Shown here piece by piece: positions 26,489-34,255 of a DNA stretch of 64,000 nt. Where the stretch lies: NCBI GenBank assembly GCA_041394145.1, contig JAWKIW010000004.1:1-64000 (forward strand), in the 5' to 3' direction. Position 1 is the first letter of the stretch, and the number at the start of each line of letters is the position of its first letter. Made by a program: the position numbers and the translations under genes. Source of the DNA: JAWKIW01 sp041394145 (GTDB lineage Bacteria; Actinomycetota; Acidimicrobiia; Acidimicrobiales; Acidimicrobilacustridaceae). The notes below the pieces were generated by a model. It was given only the letters and a program-made list of their open reading frames with translations, searched no databases and was not told where the DNA came from.

Positions 26489-27895
26489 TCAGTCCAGGTC
26501 GGACGGGGTGGCGAAGGTGCCGGCGATGGCGGTGGCGGCGGCCACCGCGGGCGAGACCAGGTGGGTGCGGCCACCCTTGCCCTGGCGGCCCTCGAAGTTG
26601 CGGTTGCTGGTGGAGGCCGACCGCTCGCCGGGGGCGAGCTTGTCGGGGTTCATGGCCAGGCACATCGAGCAGCCCGGCTCGCGCCAGTCGAAGCCGGCGG
26701 CCCGGAACACCTCGTGCAGGCCTTCGGCCTCGGCCTGCTCCTTCACCGCGAACGAGCCGGGCACGACCATGGCCCGCAGGCCCGCCTTGACCCGTCGGCC
26801 CTCCGCGACGGCGGCGGCGGCCCGCAGGTCCTCGATGCGGCTGTTGGTGCACGAGCCGATGAAGACGGTGTCCACCGGGATGTCGCGCACCGGGGTGCCG
26901 CCGGTGAGGCCCATGTACTCGAGCGCCCGGGCCGCGGCGTCGCGCTGGTTGGCGTCGGCGTAGGCATCGGGGTCGGGCACGGTGCCGGTGATCTCGACCA
27001 CCTGCGAGGGGTTGGTGCCCCAGCTCACGTGGGGGACGAGCGCCGCGGCGTCGAGCTCGACGGCCTTGTCGAAGACGGCACCCTCGTCGGTGGGCAGGGC
27101 CCGCCAGTGCTCGAGGGCCTGCTCCCACGCCTTGCCGGCGGGGGCGTGGCGGCGCCCCTCGAGGTAGGCGAAGGTCGTCTCATCGGGCGCGATGAGCCCG
27201 GCGCGGGCGCCGGCCTCGATCGTCATGTTGCACACGGTCATGCGGCCCTCCATCGACAGGGCGCGGATGGCCGAGCCCCGGTACTCGATGATCGAGCCGA
27301 TGCCGCCGCCGGTGCCGATGCGGCCGATGACGGCCAGGATGACGTCCTTGGCCGTGACGCCGGCAGGCAGGTCGCCGTCGACGGTGACGCTCATCGTGCC
27401 GGGACGGTGCTGGGGGAGCGTCTGGGTGGCGAGGACGTGCTCGACCTCGCTGGTGCCGATGCCGAAGGCCAGGGCCCCGAACGCGCCGTGGGTCGAGGTG
27501 TGGGAGTCGCCGCACACCACCGTCATCCCCGGCTGGGTCAGGCCCTGCTCGGGGCCGATGACGTGGACGATGCCCTGGCCCGCCGATCCCATCGGGTGCT
27601 CGAGGATCCCGAACTCGGCGCAGTTGGCCCGCAGGACCTCGACCTGCTGGCGCGAGATCGGGTCGGCGATGGGCCGGTCGATGTCGGTGGTCGGGACGTT
27701 GTGGTCCTCGGTGGCGACCGTGAGGTCGGGCCGGCGCACCGTGCGGCCGCTCATCCGCAGGCCGTCGAAGGCCTGGGGCGAGGTCACCTCGTGCACCAGG
27801 TGCAGGTCGATGTAGAGCAGGTCCGGCTCGCCGTCGGCGCGGCGCACGACGTGCTGCTCCCAGATCTTGTCGGAGAGGGTCTTCGGCTCGGCCAT
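26489..27895 (-). CDS. leuC: 3-isopropylmalate dehydratase large subunit
   Basis: 468 residues of the aconitase superfamily. Landmarks: DLLYIDLHLVHEVTSPQAFD at the N-terminus, VCGDSHTSTHGAFGALAFGI, TVFIGSCTNSRIEDLRAAAA (first cluster Cys) and EPGCSMCLAMNPDKLAPGER (C-x-x-C). These ligate the [4Fe-4S] cluster used in leucine biosynthesis. It is transcribed divergently from an IclR-type regulator, the arrangement seen for NdgR/LtbR and leuCD in Streptomyces and Corynebacterium. Confidence 0.95.
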   Translation of the reverse strand: MAEPKTLSDKIWEQHVVRRADGEPDLLYIDLHLVHEVTSPQAFDGLRMSGRTVRRPDLTVATEDHNVPTTDIDRPIADPISRQQVEVLRANCAEFGILEHPMGSAGQGIVHVIGPEQGLTQPGMTVVCGDSHTSTHGAFGALAFGIGTSEVEHVLATQTLPQHRPGTMSVTVDGDLPAGVTAKDVILAVIGRIGTGGGIGSIIEYRGSAIRALSMEGRMTVCNMTIEAGARAGLIAPDETTFAYLEGRRHAPAGKAWEQALEHWRALPTDEGAVFDKAVELDAAALVPHVSWGTNPSQVVEITGTVPDPDAYADANQRDAAARALEYMGLTGGTPVRDIPVDTVFIGSCTNSRIEDLRAAAAVAEGRRVKAGLRAMVVPGSFAVKEQAEAEGLHEVFRAAGFDWREPGCSMCLAMNPDKLAPGERSASTSNRNFEGRQGKGGRTHLVSPAVAAATAIAGTFATPSDLD

Positions 27896-28006
27896 GGTGC
27901 CTCGCTCCTGGTGGGCGGGAGGGCTGGTCGGCGGCGTCCCGGATCGAGGGCCCGACGCTGCTGCTCCGGGGGCCCTCGTGGTGCCGTCGCTTGAATCTTG
28001 CTATGT

Positions 28007-28020
28007 GAGACGGTACTCTC
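28007..28020. promoter_or_regulatory. Dyad and promoter between leuC and the IclR regulator
   Basis: GAGACGGTACTCTC contains a GAGA/TCTC dyad six nt before the regulator start. It overlaps a plus-strand promoter, TTGAAT (27991-27996), 17 nt, TACTCT (28014-28019). Position fits autoregulation and control of leuCD; the site is inferred. Confidence 0.4.
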
Positions 28021-28025
28021 GCCTC

Positions 28026-28688
28026 GTGGAACCGAGTGTAAGTGGTGTCGGGGTGCTCGACAAGTCCGTCGTGGTCCTCGCTGCGCTCGAGCAGCGGCCC
28101 CGTTCGCTCGGCGAGCTGGTGACGGCCACGGGTCTGTCGCGGGCGACGGCGCACCGGCTGGCGGTGGCGCTCGAGCACCATGGGCTCGTCCGGCGCGACG
28201 AGGACGGCCGCTTCGCCCTCGGCGTGCGCCTGGTGGCCCTGGGGCGGGCGGCGGCCGAGGCGATCCCGCTGGCCGACGCGGCCGCGCCGGCCCTGGCCGA
28301 GCTGCGCGACGCCACCGGGGAGTCGGTCCAGCTGTACGTGCGAGATGGGGATCGCCGCGTGTGCATCGCCGCGCTGGAGTCACCCCACGGCCTGCGCACG
28401 ATCGTGCGGACGGGTGCGTCGCTCCCGCTGGACAAGGGGTCGGCGGGCCACGTGCTCTCGGCCGAACCCGGCACGGCCCCGCCGGCGTGGGTGCAGTCGG
28501 TGGGCGAGCGCGAGGCCGGCGTGGCCTCGGTGAGCGCGCCGATCAGCGGGCCCGAGGGCGAGGTCGTCGCCGCGGTGAGCGTGTCCGGCCCGATCGAGCG
28601 CACCAGCCGCCAACCGGGGCGGCGCTACTCCGGCGCGGTCGTGGCTGCGGCCCGACGCATCGAGCGGGCTGCGGGGCTGCGCGCCTGA
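28026..28688 (+). CDS. IclR-family regulator, probable leuCD regulator (NdgR/LtbR-like)
   Basis: 220 residues, slightly short for IclR. The winged helix is VLDKSVVVLAALEQRPRSLG and ATGLSRATAHRLAVALEHHG. The effector domain shows ESVQLYVRDGDRRVCIAALE, LPLDKGSAGHVL and EAGVASVSAPISGPEGEVVA. It is divergent from leuC with a 130-nt spacer, which in actinobacteria marks the regulator of leucine biosynthesis. The GTG start sits 6 nt after TACTCT, so the transcript is close to leaderless. Confidence 0.87.
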   Translation: MEPSVSGVGVLDKSVVVLAALEQRPRSLGELVTATGLSRATAHRLAVALEHHGLVRRDEDGRFALGVRLVALGRAAAEAIPLADAAAPALAELRDATGESVQLYVRDGDRRVCIAALESPHGLRTIVRTGASLPLDKGSAGHVLSAEPGTAPPAWVQSVGEREAGVASVSAPISGPEGEVVAAVSVSGPIERTSRQPGRRYSGAVVAAARRIERAAGLRA

Positions 28689-28706
28689 GCGCGTCGCCAC
28701 CGTCGG

Positions 28707-28712
28707 TAGGCT
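28707..28712 (+). promoter_or_regulatory. -10 element of Ppx/GppA gene
   Basis: TAGGCT ends nine nt before the ATG at 28722. Confidence 0.45.
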
Positions 28713-28721
28713 GCGACACGC

Positions 28722-30356
28722 ATGGCCGCCCGCGACGCCGACGTGACGACGGACGAGGCCCCGCCCGACACCTTGGCGGCCATCGACATCGGCACCAACT
28801 CGTTCCACCTCGTCGTGGCCCGCGTCGGCAGCGGGAACCGCTTCGAGGTGATCGCTCGCGAGAAGGAGATGGTGCGGCTCGGCTCCGACGCCGGCGCCGG
28901 CGGCGACATGAAGCAGCTGTCGCCCGACGCCGTCGACCGCGGTGTGGCGACCTTGGCCCGCATGCGCCAGATCGCCGAGATCCACGGGGCGCCCGTGCAC
29001 GCGGTCGCGACGTCGGCGGTGCGTGAGGCCGAGAACGGCCACGACTTCATCGACCGGGCTCGGCGGGAGGCGGGCGTTCGGGTCGAGGTCGTGCCGGGCA
29101 CCGAGGAGGCCCGGCTGATCCACCTCGGCGTGCTGCAGGCCGTGCCCGTCTACGACCGGCGTCTCGTCCTGGTCGACATCGGCGGCGGGTCGACGGAGGT
29201 CCTCGTGGGGGAGCGGGGCGAGGTCCTCACCTCGGCGAGCCTCAAGCTCGGTGCGCTGCGGCTGACCCGCCGGTTCTTCCCCGGCGGGAAGACCTCGCCG
29301 AAGGCGGTGTCGGCCTGCAAGCGGTTCGTGCGGGCGATGCTCGTGCCCGTGGTGCGCGAGGTCCGGGCGGTGGGCTTCGACGTCGCCGTCGGATCCAGCG
29401 GCACCGCCGAGGCGGTGGCCACCCTGGTCCACGCCGAGCGCGAGGCGGGGGCCGACCCGCCCCGCACCCTCAACGGCTTCGAGATGACCCGCCGCGAGAC
29501 CAAGGCGGTGGTGCGGCGGCTGGCCGAGGCGACCTCGCCCGAGGAGCGTCGCCGCATCCCTGGGATGGACGAGCGACGGGCCGACATCATCGTCGCCGGG
29601 GCCATCATCCTCGACCAGACGATGCGCCAGCTCGGGATCGAGTCGATCGTCGTCTCCGACTACGCGCTGCGAGAGGGCGTGCTGCTCGATGCCCTGGAGC
29701 GTCAGCGTGGTGGGGCGATGCACCACCTCCACGACCTGCGCCGCCGGTCGGTCCTGCACCTCGCCGACCTGATGGACGAGGATCCGACCCACTCCAGCCA
29801 GGTCGCCCACCTGGCCCTGGAGCTGTTCGACGGGCTCCGGCCGCTGCACGGCCTCGGCGACGACGCCCGGGAACTGCTCGAGGCCGCGGCGCTGCTGTGC
29901 AACGTGGGTGTGTTCGTGTCCCACAGCAGCCACCACAAGCACAGCTACTACGTGATCCGGAACTCCGATCACCTCCTGGGGTTCACCGATCACGAGATCG
30001 AGCTGATCGCGCTGGTCGCCCGCTACCACCGCAAGAGCGCGCCGAAGCCCACCCACGCCGAGTTCGCCGCGCTGGCGGCCGCCGATCAGCGCACGGTGCG
30101 GGCCCTGGCCGCCGTCCTGCGGGTGGCCATCGCCCTCGACCGCACCCATGCCGGGCTCGTCGACTCCGTGACCTGCGCGGGATCGGTGGGCACGGAAGAG
30201 CCGGTGGTGGTGACGGCCCGCACCCGGCCCGGCGTCGACGTGTCGCTCGAGCTGTTCAGCTTCGACGAGCGCAAGGCACTGCTCGAAGACGTCCTCGGCC
30301 GCGCCGTCAAGGTGCAGGCGATCGCTCCGGCCGGACCGGTGGCGTCCGTGCCCTGA
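28722..30356 (+). CDS. Ppx/GppA phosphatase with C-terminal HD-type domain
   Basis: 544 residues, the long Ppx/GppA form. The ASKHA domain shows LAAIDIGTNSFHLVVARVGS, HAVATSAVREAENG, EVVPGTEEARLIHLGVLQAV with the catalytic Glu, and LVLVDIGGGSTEVLVGERGE. The C-terminal ~190 residues are HD-like (LLEAAALLCNVGVFVSHSSH, HHKHSYYVIRNSDHLLGF, HEIELIALVARYHRK). It hydrolyses polyphosphate and/or pppGpp. Mycobacteria carry a short and a long paralogue; this is the long type by domain content. Confidence 0.9.
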   Translation: MAARDADVTTDEAPPDTLAAIDIGTNSFHLVVARVGSGNRFEVIAREKEMVRLGSDAGAGGDMKQLSPDAVDRGVATLARMRQIAEIHGAPVHAVATSAVREAENGHDFIDRARREAGVRVEVVPGTEEARLIHLGVLQAVPVYDRRLVLVDIGGGSTEVLVGERGEVLTSASLKLGALRLTRRFFPGGKTSPKAVSACKRFVRAMLVPVVREVRAVGFDVAVGSSGTAEAVATLVHAEREAGADPPRTLNGFEMTRRETKAVVRRLAEATSPEERRRIPGMDERRADIIVAGAIILDQTMRQLGIESIVVSDYALREGVLLDALERQRGGAMHHLHDLRRRSVLHLADLMDEDPTHSSQVAHLALELFDGLRPLHGLGDDARELLEAAALLCNVGVFVSHSSHHKHSYYVIRNSDHLLGFTDHEIELIALVARYHRKSAPKPTHAEFAALAAADQRTVRALAAVLRVAIALDRTHAGLVDSVTCAGSVGTEEPVVVTARTRPGVDVSLELFSFDERKALLEDVLGRAVKVQAIAPAGPVASVP

Positions 30357-30414
30357 GCGCGGCGGCGATCGTCCGGCTCGGCCCTCGGCTGCAGGGACCG
30401 GTGCTGCGACCGGG

Positions 30415-31516
30415 TCAGCCGTCCAGGTGCCGTCGGCGGGCGATCGCCTCGTCGGACACGGCACGGCACGCGGCCGCCAGCACGGGCACGAACACCCGAG
30501 GTTGGAGCAGGCAGACGCCGTGGTCGCCCGGCACCGGGTAGACGTCGGCCCCGGGGATGGCGGCGGCGAGCGTGCGCTGTCGATGCGGCGGCACGACGGC
30601 GTCGTGCTCGGTCACGAGCACGGCGGTGGGGACGTCGACGTCGCCGATCCACTCGGTCGAGGAGAACCGCCCGATGGCGTGCCCCGCCTCGACGACCATC
30701 CGCGGGTCGTTGCGGCGCACCTCGCCCGTCGCCCATCGGCCCACGGGCGAGTCGTCGAAGCGCTCGATCGCCATCCGGTCGCCGACCCGGGATCGCACGC
30801 CGGCCGGGGCGAGGCGGGCGGCCATCGAGAGCCCGGCCAGCAGCGGGAACAGCGCTCGTTCGGCCGGACGTTCGCGGAAGCTGCGACTCGTGGCGCACAG
30901 CACCAGGCCGGCGACGCGACCGGGGTGGCGACGCCACACGAGCTGGGCGATCGGCCCGCCCATCGAGTAGCCGACGGGGACGAACCGGTCGATGCCCAGT
31001 CGGTCGGCGACGGCCACGACGTCGTCGGCGCAGTCCTCGAGTCGGAACCGTCGACGGGTGCGGACGCCGCGGCCGTGGCCCCGGTGGTCGACGCTGACCA
31101 CCCGATGGTGCCGACCGAGCGCGGGAACGAGGTGTACCAGTTGACGGCGCCGGTGACCGTCCAGCCGTGCAGCAGCACCAGCGGCAGCCCGACGTGGGCC
31201 GCATCGGCGGGCCCATCGGCCCCGGGACGGGTGTCTGCGCCCCCGTCCCGTCCCTCGTGAGCGCCGGGCCCGGGTGCTCGTGCACCCACGTGCAGCCACG
31301 GCCGCCCAGCTCGAGGGCGCGGCCGGCGGGAAGGCCGCGCGGCGGGGCGAGCACCTGCGGGTCGCCCTCGGGTGCACCGGGTGGAGCGGCGGCGCCCCCA
31401 CCACCGGCGACCGACTCGTCGGGCAGCACGCCGAGGCCGGGCACGTCGCCCGATGGTGTCGTCCGGCGCAGCATCGGGCGGCGTGGTCGGGCCTGCGGTC
31501 GCCCGGGACGGGCCAC
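30415..31516 (-). CDS. Alpha/beta-fold hydrolase (two compensating frameshifts)
   Basis: About 365 residues when frames are joined. After a Pro/Gly/Ala-rich N-terminus come VGLPLVLLHGWTVTGAVNWY (oxyanion HG), VVSVDHRGHG, FVPVGYSMGGPIAQLVWRRH (nucleophile GYSMG), VLVTEHDAVVPPHRQRTL (acid) and PVPGDHGVCLLQPRVFVPVL (His). The frame switches near 31,255 and 31,130, in G/C-rich runs. GTG at 31516 lies 7 nt after the greA stop, indicating cotranscription with greA; ATG at 31474 is an alternative. Substrate unknown. Confidence 0.75.
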
Positions 31517-31523
31517 GACGGCG

Positions 31524-31991
31524 TCAGGCCTCGATGTCGACGACCTCGACCTTCAGGGTCCCGCCCGGCGCCTCGAACTCGACGACGTCGCCGATGGCGG
31601 CGCCCATCAGGGACTGGCCCAGCGGCGATCCCGGGGAGATGACGTCGACGCCGGGACGCTTCTCCTCGATCGACCCGATGAGGTAGGTCTCCGTCTCGTC
31701 GTCGCCCTCGTAGCAGATGGACACGACCGAGCCGGTGCTGACCCGGTCGGTGCCACCCGCCTCGACGATCTCGGAGTGCTCGAGCAGCGCCTCGAGGTGC
31801 CGGATCCGGGCCTCCATCTTCCCCTGCTCCTCCTTGGCGGCGTGGTAGTCGCCGTTCTCGGAGAGGTCGCCGAGCTCGCGGGCGGCTTGGATCTTGCGGG
31901 CGATGTCGGTGCGGCCGTGGGTGGTCAGCTCCGCGAGCTCCTCGTGGAGGCGGTCGTAGGCCGACTGTGACAGGTGGTGGGTCTCGGGCAC
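31524..31991 (-). CDS. greA: Transcription elongation factor GreA
   Basis: 155 residues. The N-terminal coiled coil contains ARELGDLSENGDYHAAKEEQ, with the Asp/Glu tip residues that reach the RNA polymerase active site. The C-terminal FKBP-like domain has VVSICYEGDDETETYLIGS, ISPGSPLGQSLMGAAIGDVV and ends VEVVDIEA. It rescues backtracked polymerase by stimulating RNA cleavage. TAGCAT lies 7 nt before the GTG, so the transcript is leaderless; GGAGG within that gap is too close to act as a normal ribosome site. Confidence 0.93.
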   Translation of the reverse strand: MPETHHLSQSAYDRLHEELAELTTHGRTDIARKIQAARELGDLSENGDYHAAKEEQGKMEARIRHLEALLEHSEIVEAGGTDRVSTGSVVSICYEGDDETETYLIGSIEEKRPGVDVISPGSPLGQSLMGAAIGDVVEFEAPGGTLKVEVVDIEA

Positions 31992-31998
31992 GCCTCCG

Positions 31999-32004
31999 AT
32001 GCTA
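31999..32004 (-). promoter_or_regulatory. -10 element of leaderless greA
   Basis: TAGCAT (minus strand) ends 7 nt before the GTG at 31991. Confidence 0.5.
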
Positions 32005-32062
32005 CTGCCGGCCGTCGCGCCCGCGGCCGGCCCGAGCCCGGTCCGGTGGGTGACGATCGAGG

Positions 32063-32091
32063 TTGACGTTCGCGTCGCCTCCGAGCACACT
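32063..32091 (+). promoter_or_regulatory. Promoter of leuB-ilvE-cimA-ilvA leader
   Basis: TTGACG (32063-32068), a 17-nt spacer, then CACACT (32086-32091). The predicted start of transcription falls at or one base before the ATG at 32099, so the leader peptide would be translated from a leaderless mRNA. Confidence 0.7.
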
Positions 32092-32098
32092 GACGGGG

Positions 32099-32140
32099 AT
32101 GTCTGCGCACCTGCACGCCGCCATCATCGTGATTCCCTAG
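32099..32140 (+). CDS. Branched-chain amino acid leader peptide (13 aa)
   Basis: Encodes MSAHLHAAIIVIP and stops with TAG at 32138-32140. Four of the last five residues before the stop are Ile, Ile, Val, Ile. It is immediately followed by a strong hairpin that starts at the stop codon and then by a hairpin with a T-run. This is the classic layout of transcription attenuation: stalling at Ile/Val codons when charged tRNAs are scarce prevents formation of the first hairpin and so alters terminator formation. It precedes leuB, ilvE, cimA and ilvA. Too short for normal gene finding. Confidence 0.82.
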   Translation: MSAHLHAAIIVIP

Positions 32141-32164
32141 CGCACGCCGGTCCCGGTGTGCGCT
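32139..32164 (+). promoter_or_regulatory. Attenuator hairpin 1 (pause/antiterminator stem)
   Basis: AGCGCAC (32139-32145) pairs with GTGCGCT (32158-32164), extended by a G-T wobble and CCGG/CCGG inside. The left arm overlaps the leader stop codon, so a ribosome on the last codons would block it. Confidence 0.7.
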
Positions 32165-32169
32165 CCCAG

Positions 32170-32194
32170 CCGTCCACCCAGGTGGGCGGTTTTT
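32170..32194 (+). terminator. Attenuator terminator of the leu/ilv operon
   Basis: CCGTCCAC pairs with GTGGGCGG (one G-T), loop CCAG, followed by TTTTT at 32190-32194. One of the few hairpins here with a clear T-run; it lies 79 nt before leuB. Confidence 0.8.
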
Positions 32195-32273
32195 CATGTT
32201 CCGGGACGGTTTCGCCGGGACGCACGGACGCAGACGACGACACCACGAGACGATGAGACGACGGAGTGAGGAC

Positions 32274-33254
32274 GTGAGCCACAGGATCGGAGTCATCCCC
32301 GGTGACGGGATCGGCCACGAGGTGATCCCCGAGGCGCTGAAGGTCGTGCGGGCCACCGGTGTCGCGCTCGACACCGTCGACTACGACCTCGGCGGCACCC
32401 GCTACCTGCGCGACGGGGTGGTGCTCGCCGACGCCACCGTCGACGAGTGGCGGGGGCTCGACGCGCTGCTCGTCGGCGCCGTGGGGACCCCCGAGGTCCC
32501 CCCCGGTGTCATCGAGCGGGGCCTGCTGCTCAAGATGCGCTTCGACCTCGACCTCTACGTCAACCAGCGGCCGTTCGTCGCCCCCGACGGCTCGCACGAG
32601 TTCGTGGTGATCCGGGAGAACACCGAGGGGACCTACGCCGGCGAGGGCGGGTTCCTGCGCAAGGGCACGCCCCACGAGGTCGCCACCCAGGGGTCGGTCA
32701 ACACCCGGTTCGGCGTCGAGCGCTGCGTCCGCTACGCGTTCGAGCTCGCCCGCAGCCGACCGAAGAAGCACCTCACGCTCGTGCACAAGACCAACGTCCT
32801 CACCTTCGCCGGCGACCTGTGGCAGCGGACCTTCGACGAGGTGGGTGACGAGTACCCCGACGTCGACACGGCCTACAACCACGTCGACGCCGCCTGCATC
32901 TACTTCGTCGAGTCGCCGCAGCGCTACGACGTGATCGTCACCGACAACCTGTTCGGCGACATCCTCACCGACCTCGGCGGTGCGGTATCGGGGGGCATCG
33001 GGTTCGCCGCGTCGGGCAACCTCAACCCCGACCGCACCGGTCCGTCGATGTTCGAGCCGGTCCACGGCTCGGCCCCCGACATCGCCGGCCAGGGCCGTGC
33101 CAACCCGGTCGCCGCCATCTTGTCGGCGGCGATGATGCTGGACTTCCTGGGCGAGGCCGACGCCGCCGTCCGCATCCGCAAGGCCTGTGAGGACCCGTCG
33201 TCGCTCACCGGCTCGACCTCCGAGATCGGCGACCTGGTCGCCGGGCGCGTGTGA
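32274..33254 (+). CDS. leuB: 3-isopropylmalate dehydrogenase
   Basis: 326 residues, short for LeuB and of the type used in actinobacteria. It starts HRIGVIPGDGIGHEVIPEAL. Isocitrate/isopropylmalate dehydrogenase motifs: LLKMRFDLDLYVNQRPF, RENTEGTYAGEGG, HKTNVLTFAGDLWQRTFDEV, YDVIVTDNLFGDILTDLGGA and FEPVHGSAPDIAGQGRANPV (NAD-binding). It oxidatively decarboxylates 3-isopropylmalate to 2-oxoisocaproate. The GTG start follows GGAGTGAGG. It is first in the attenuator-controlled operon. Confidence 0.93.
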   Translation: MSHRIGVIPGDGIGHEVIPEALKVVRATGVALDTVDYDLGGTRYLRDGVVLADATVDEWRGLDALLVGAVGTPEVPPGVIERGLLLKMRFDLDLYVNQRPFVAPDGSHEFVVIRENTEGTYAGEGGFLRKGTPHEVATQGSVNTRFGVERCVRYAFELARSRPKKHLTLVHKTNVLTFAGDLWQRTFDEVGDEYPDVDTAYNHVDAACIYFVESPQRYDVIVTDNLFGDILTDLGGAVSGGIGFAASGNLNPDRTGPSMFEPVHGSAPDIAGQGRANPVAAILSAAMMLDFLGEADAAVRIRKACEDPSSLTGSTSEIGDLVAGRV

Positions 33255-33334
33255 ACCGCCCCGCCGGCTGATCGCTGTCGACCGCACCACCCGATCCGCA
33301 CCCAGCCCCGCCCGACCCACGAAGGAACGCTCCG

Positions 33335-34255
33335 ATGCCCATCACGCCTACCGAGAAGATCTGGTTCAACGGCGAGCTCGTCGACTGGGACAAGGCCCAG
33401 ATCCACATCCTCACCCACTCGCTGCACTACGGGATGGGCGTGTTCGAGGGCATCCGCGCCTACGAGACGGCTGACGGCCCGGCCGTGTTCCGCCTCACCG
33501 AGCACGTCGAGCGGCTGCACAACTCGGCGCAGATGCTGATGATGGAGCTGCCGTACTCGGTCGACGAGCTGGTCGAGGCGATCAAGCTGACGGTGCGGGT
33601 GAACGGGCTGCCGTCGTGCTACATCCGTCCGATCGCCTACTACGGCTACGGCGAGATGGGGCTGAACACGCTGCCGTGCGAGGTCGACGTCGCCATCGCC
33701 TGCTGGCCGTGGGGTGCCTACCTCGGCGACGACGCCGTGACGAAGGGCGTGCGGATGAAGGTGTCGTCGTGGACCCGCCACGACCACAACACCATGCCGC
33801 CGGCGTCGAAGACCACGGGCAACTACGTCAACTCGTCACTGGCCAAGGTCGAGGCCCTCAAGGCCGGCTACGACGAGGCGGTGATGCTCAGCCCCCACGG
33901 CTGGGTCAGCGAGTGCACGGGCGAGAACATCTTCATCGCCCGCGGCGGCCGGCTGATCACCCCGCCGTCGTCGGCGGGCGCCCTGGAGGGCATCACCCAG
34001 AGCGCGGTGACCACCATCGCCAACGACCTCGGCATCGACGTCACCGTCGACCACCTGGCCCGCACCGACCTCTACATCGCCGACGAGATGTTCGTCTGTG
34101 GCACCGCGGCCGAGGTCTCGGCGGTGAACTCCGTCGACGACCGCTCGATCCCGTGCCCGGGGCCCATCACCACGGCCATCGCCGCCGAGTACGCGAAGGC
34201 GGTCCGCGGCGAGGTCGACCGCTACAAGGACTGGGTGGAGCACGTCCATGAGTGA
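33335..34255 (+). CDS. ilvE: Branched-chain amino acid aminotransferase
   Basis: 306 residues, fold type IV PLP enzyme. KIWFNGELVDWDKAQIHILT, THSLHYGMGVFEGIRAYE, and the PLP Lys159 in MPPASKTTGNYVNSSLAK. WVSECTGENIFIARGG, LEGITQSAVTTIANDLGI and DLYIADEMFVCGTAAEVSAV complete the family. It catalyses the last step for Leu, Ile and Val with glutamate. AAGGAACG precedes the ATG. Its stop lies inside the next gene (8-nt overlap), so translation of cimA is coupled. Confidence 0.95.
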   Translation: MPITPTEKIWFNGELVDWDKAQIHILTHSLHYGMGVFEGIRAYETADGPAVFRLTEHVERLHNSAQMLMMELPYSVDELVEAIKLTVRVNGLPSCYIRPIAYYGYGEMGLNTLPCEVDVAIACWPWGAYLGDDAVTKGVRMKVSSWTRHDHNTMPPASKTTGNYVNSSLAKVEALKAGYDEAVMLSPHGWVSECTGENIFIARGGRLITPPSSAGALEGITQSAVTTIANDLGIDVTVDHLARTDLYIADEMFVCGTAAEVSAVNSVDDRSIPCPGPITTAIAAEYAKAVRGEVDRYKDWVEHVHE

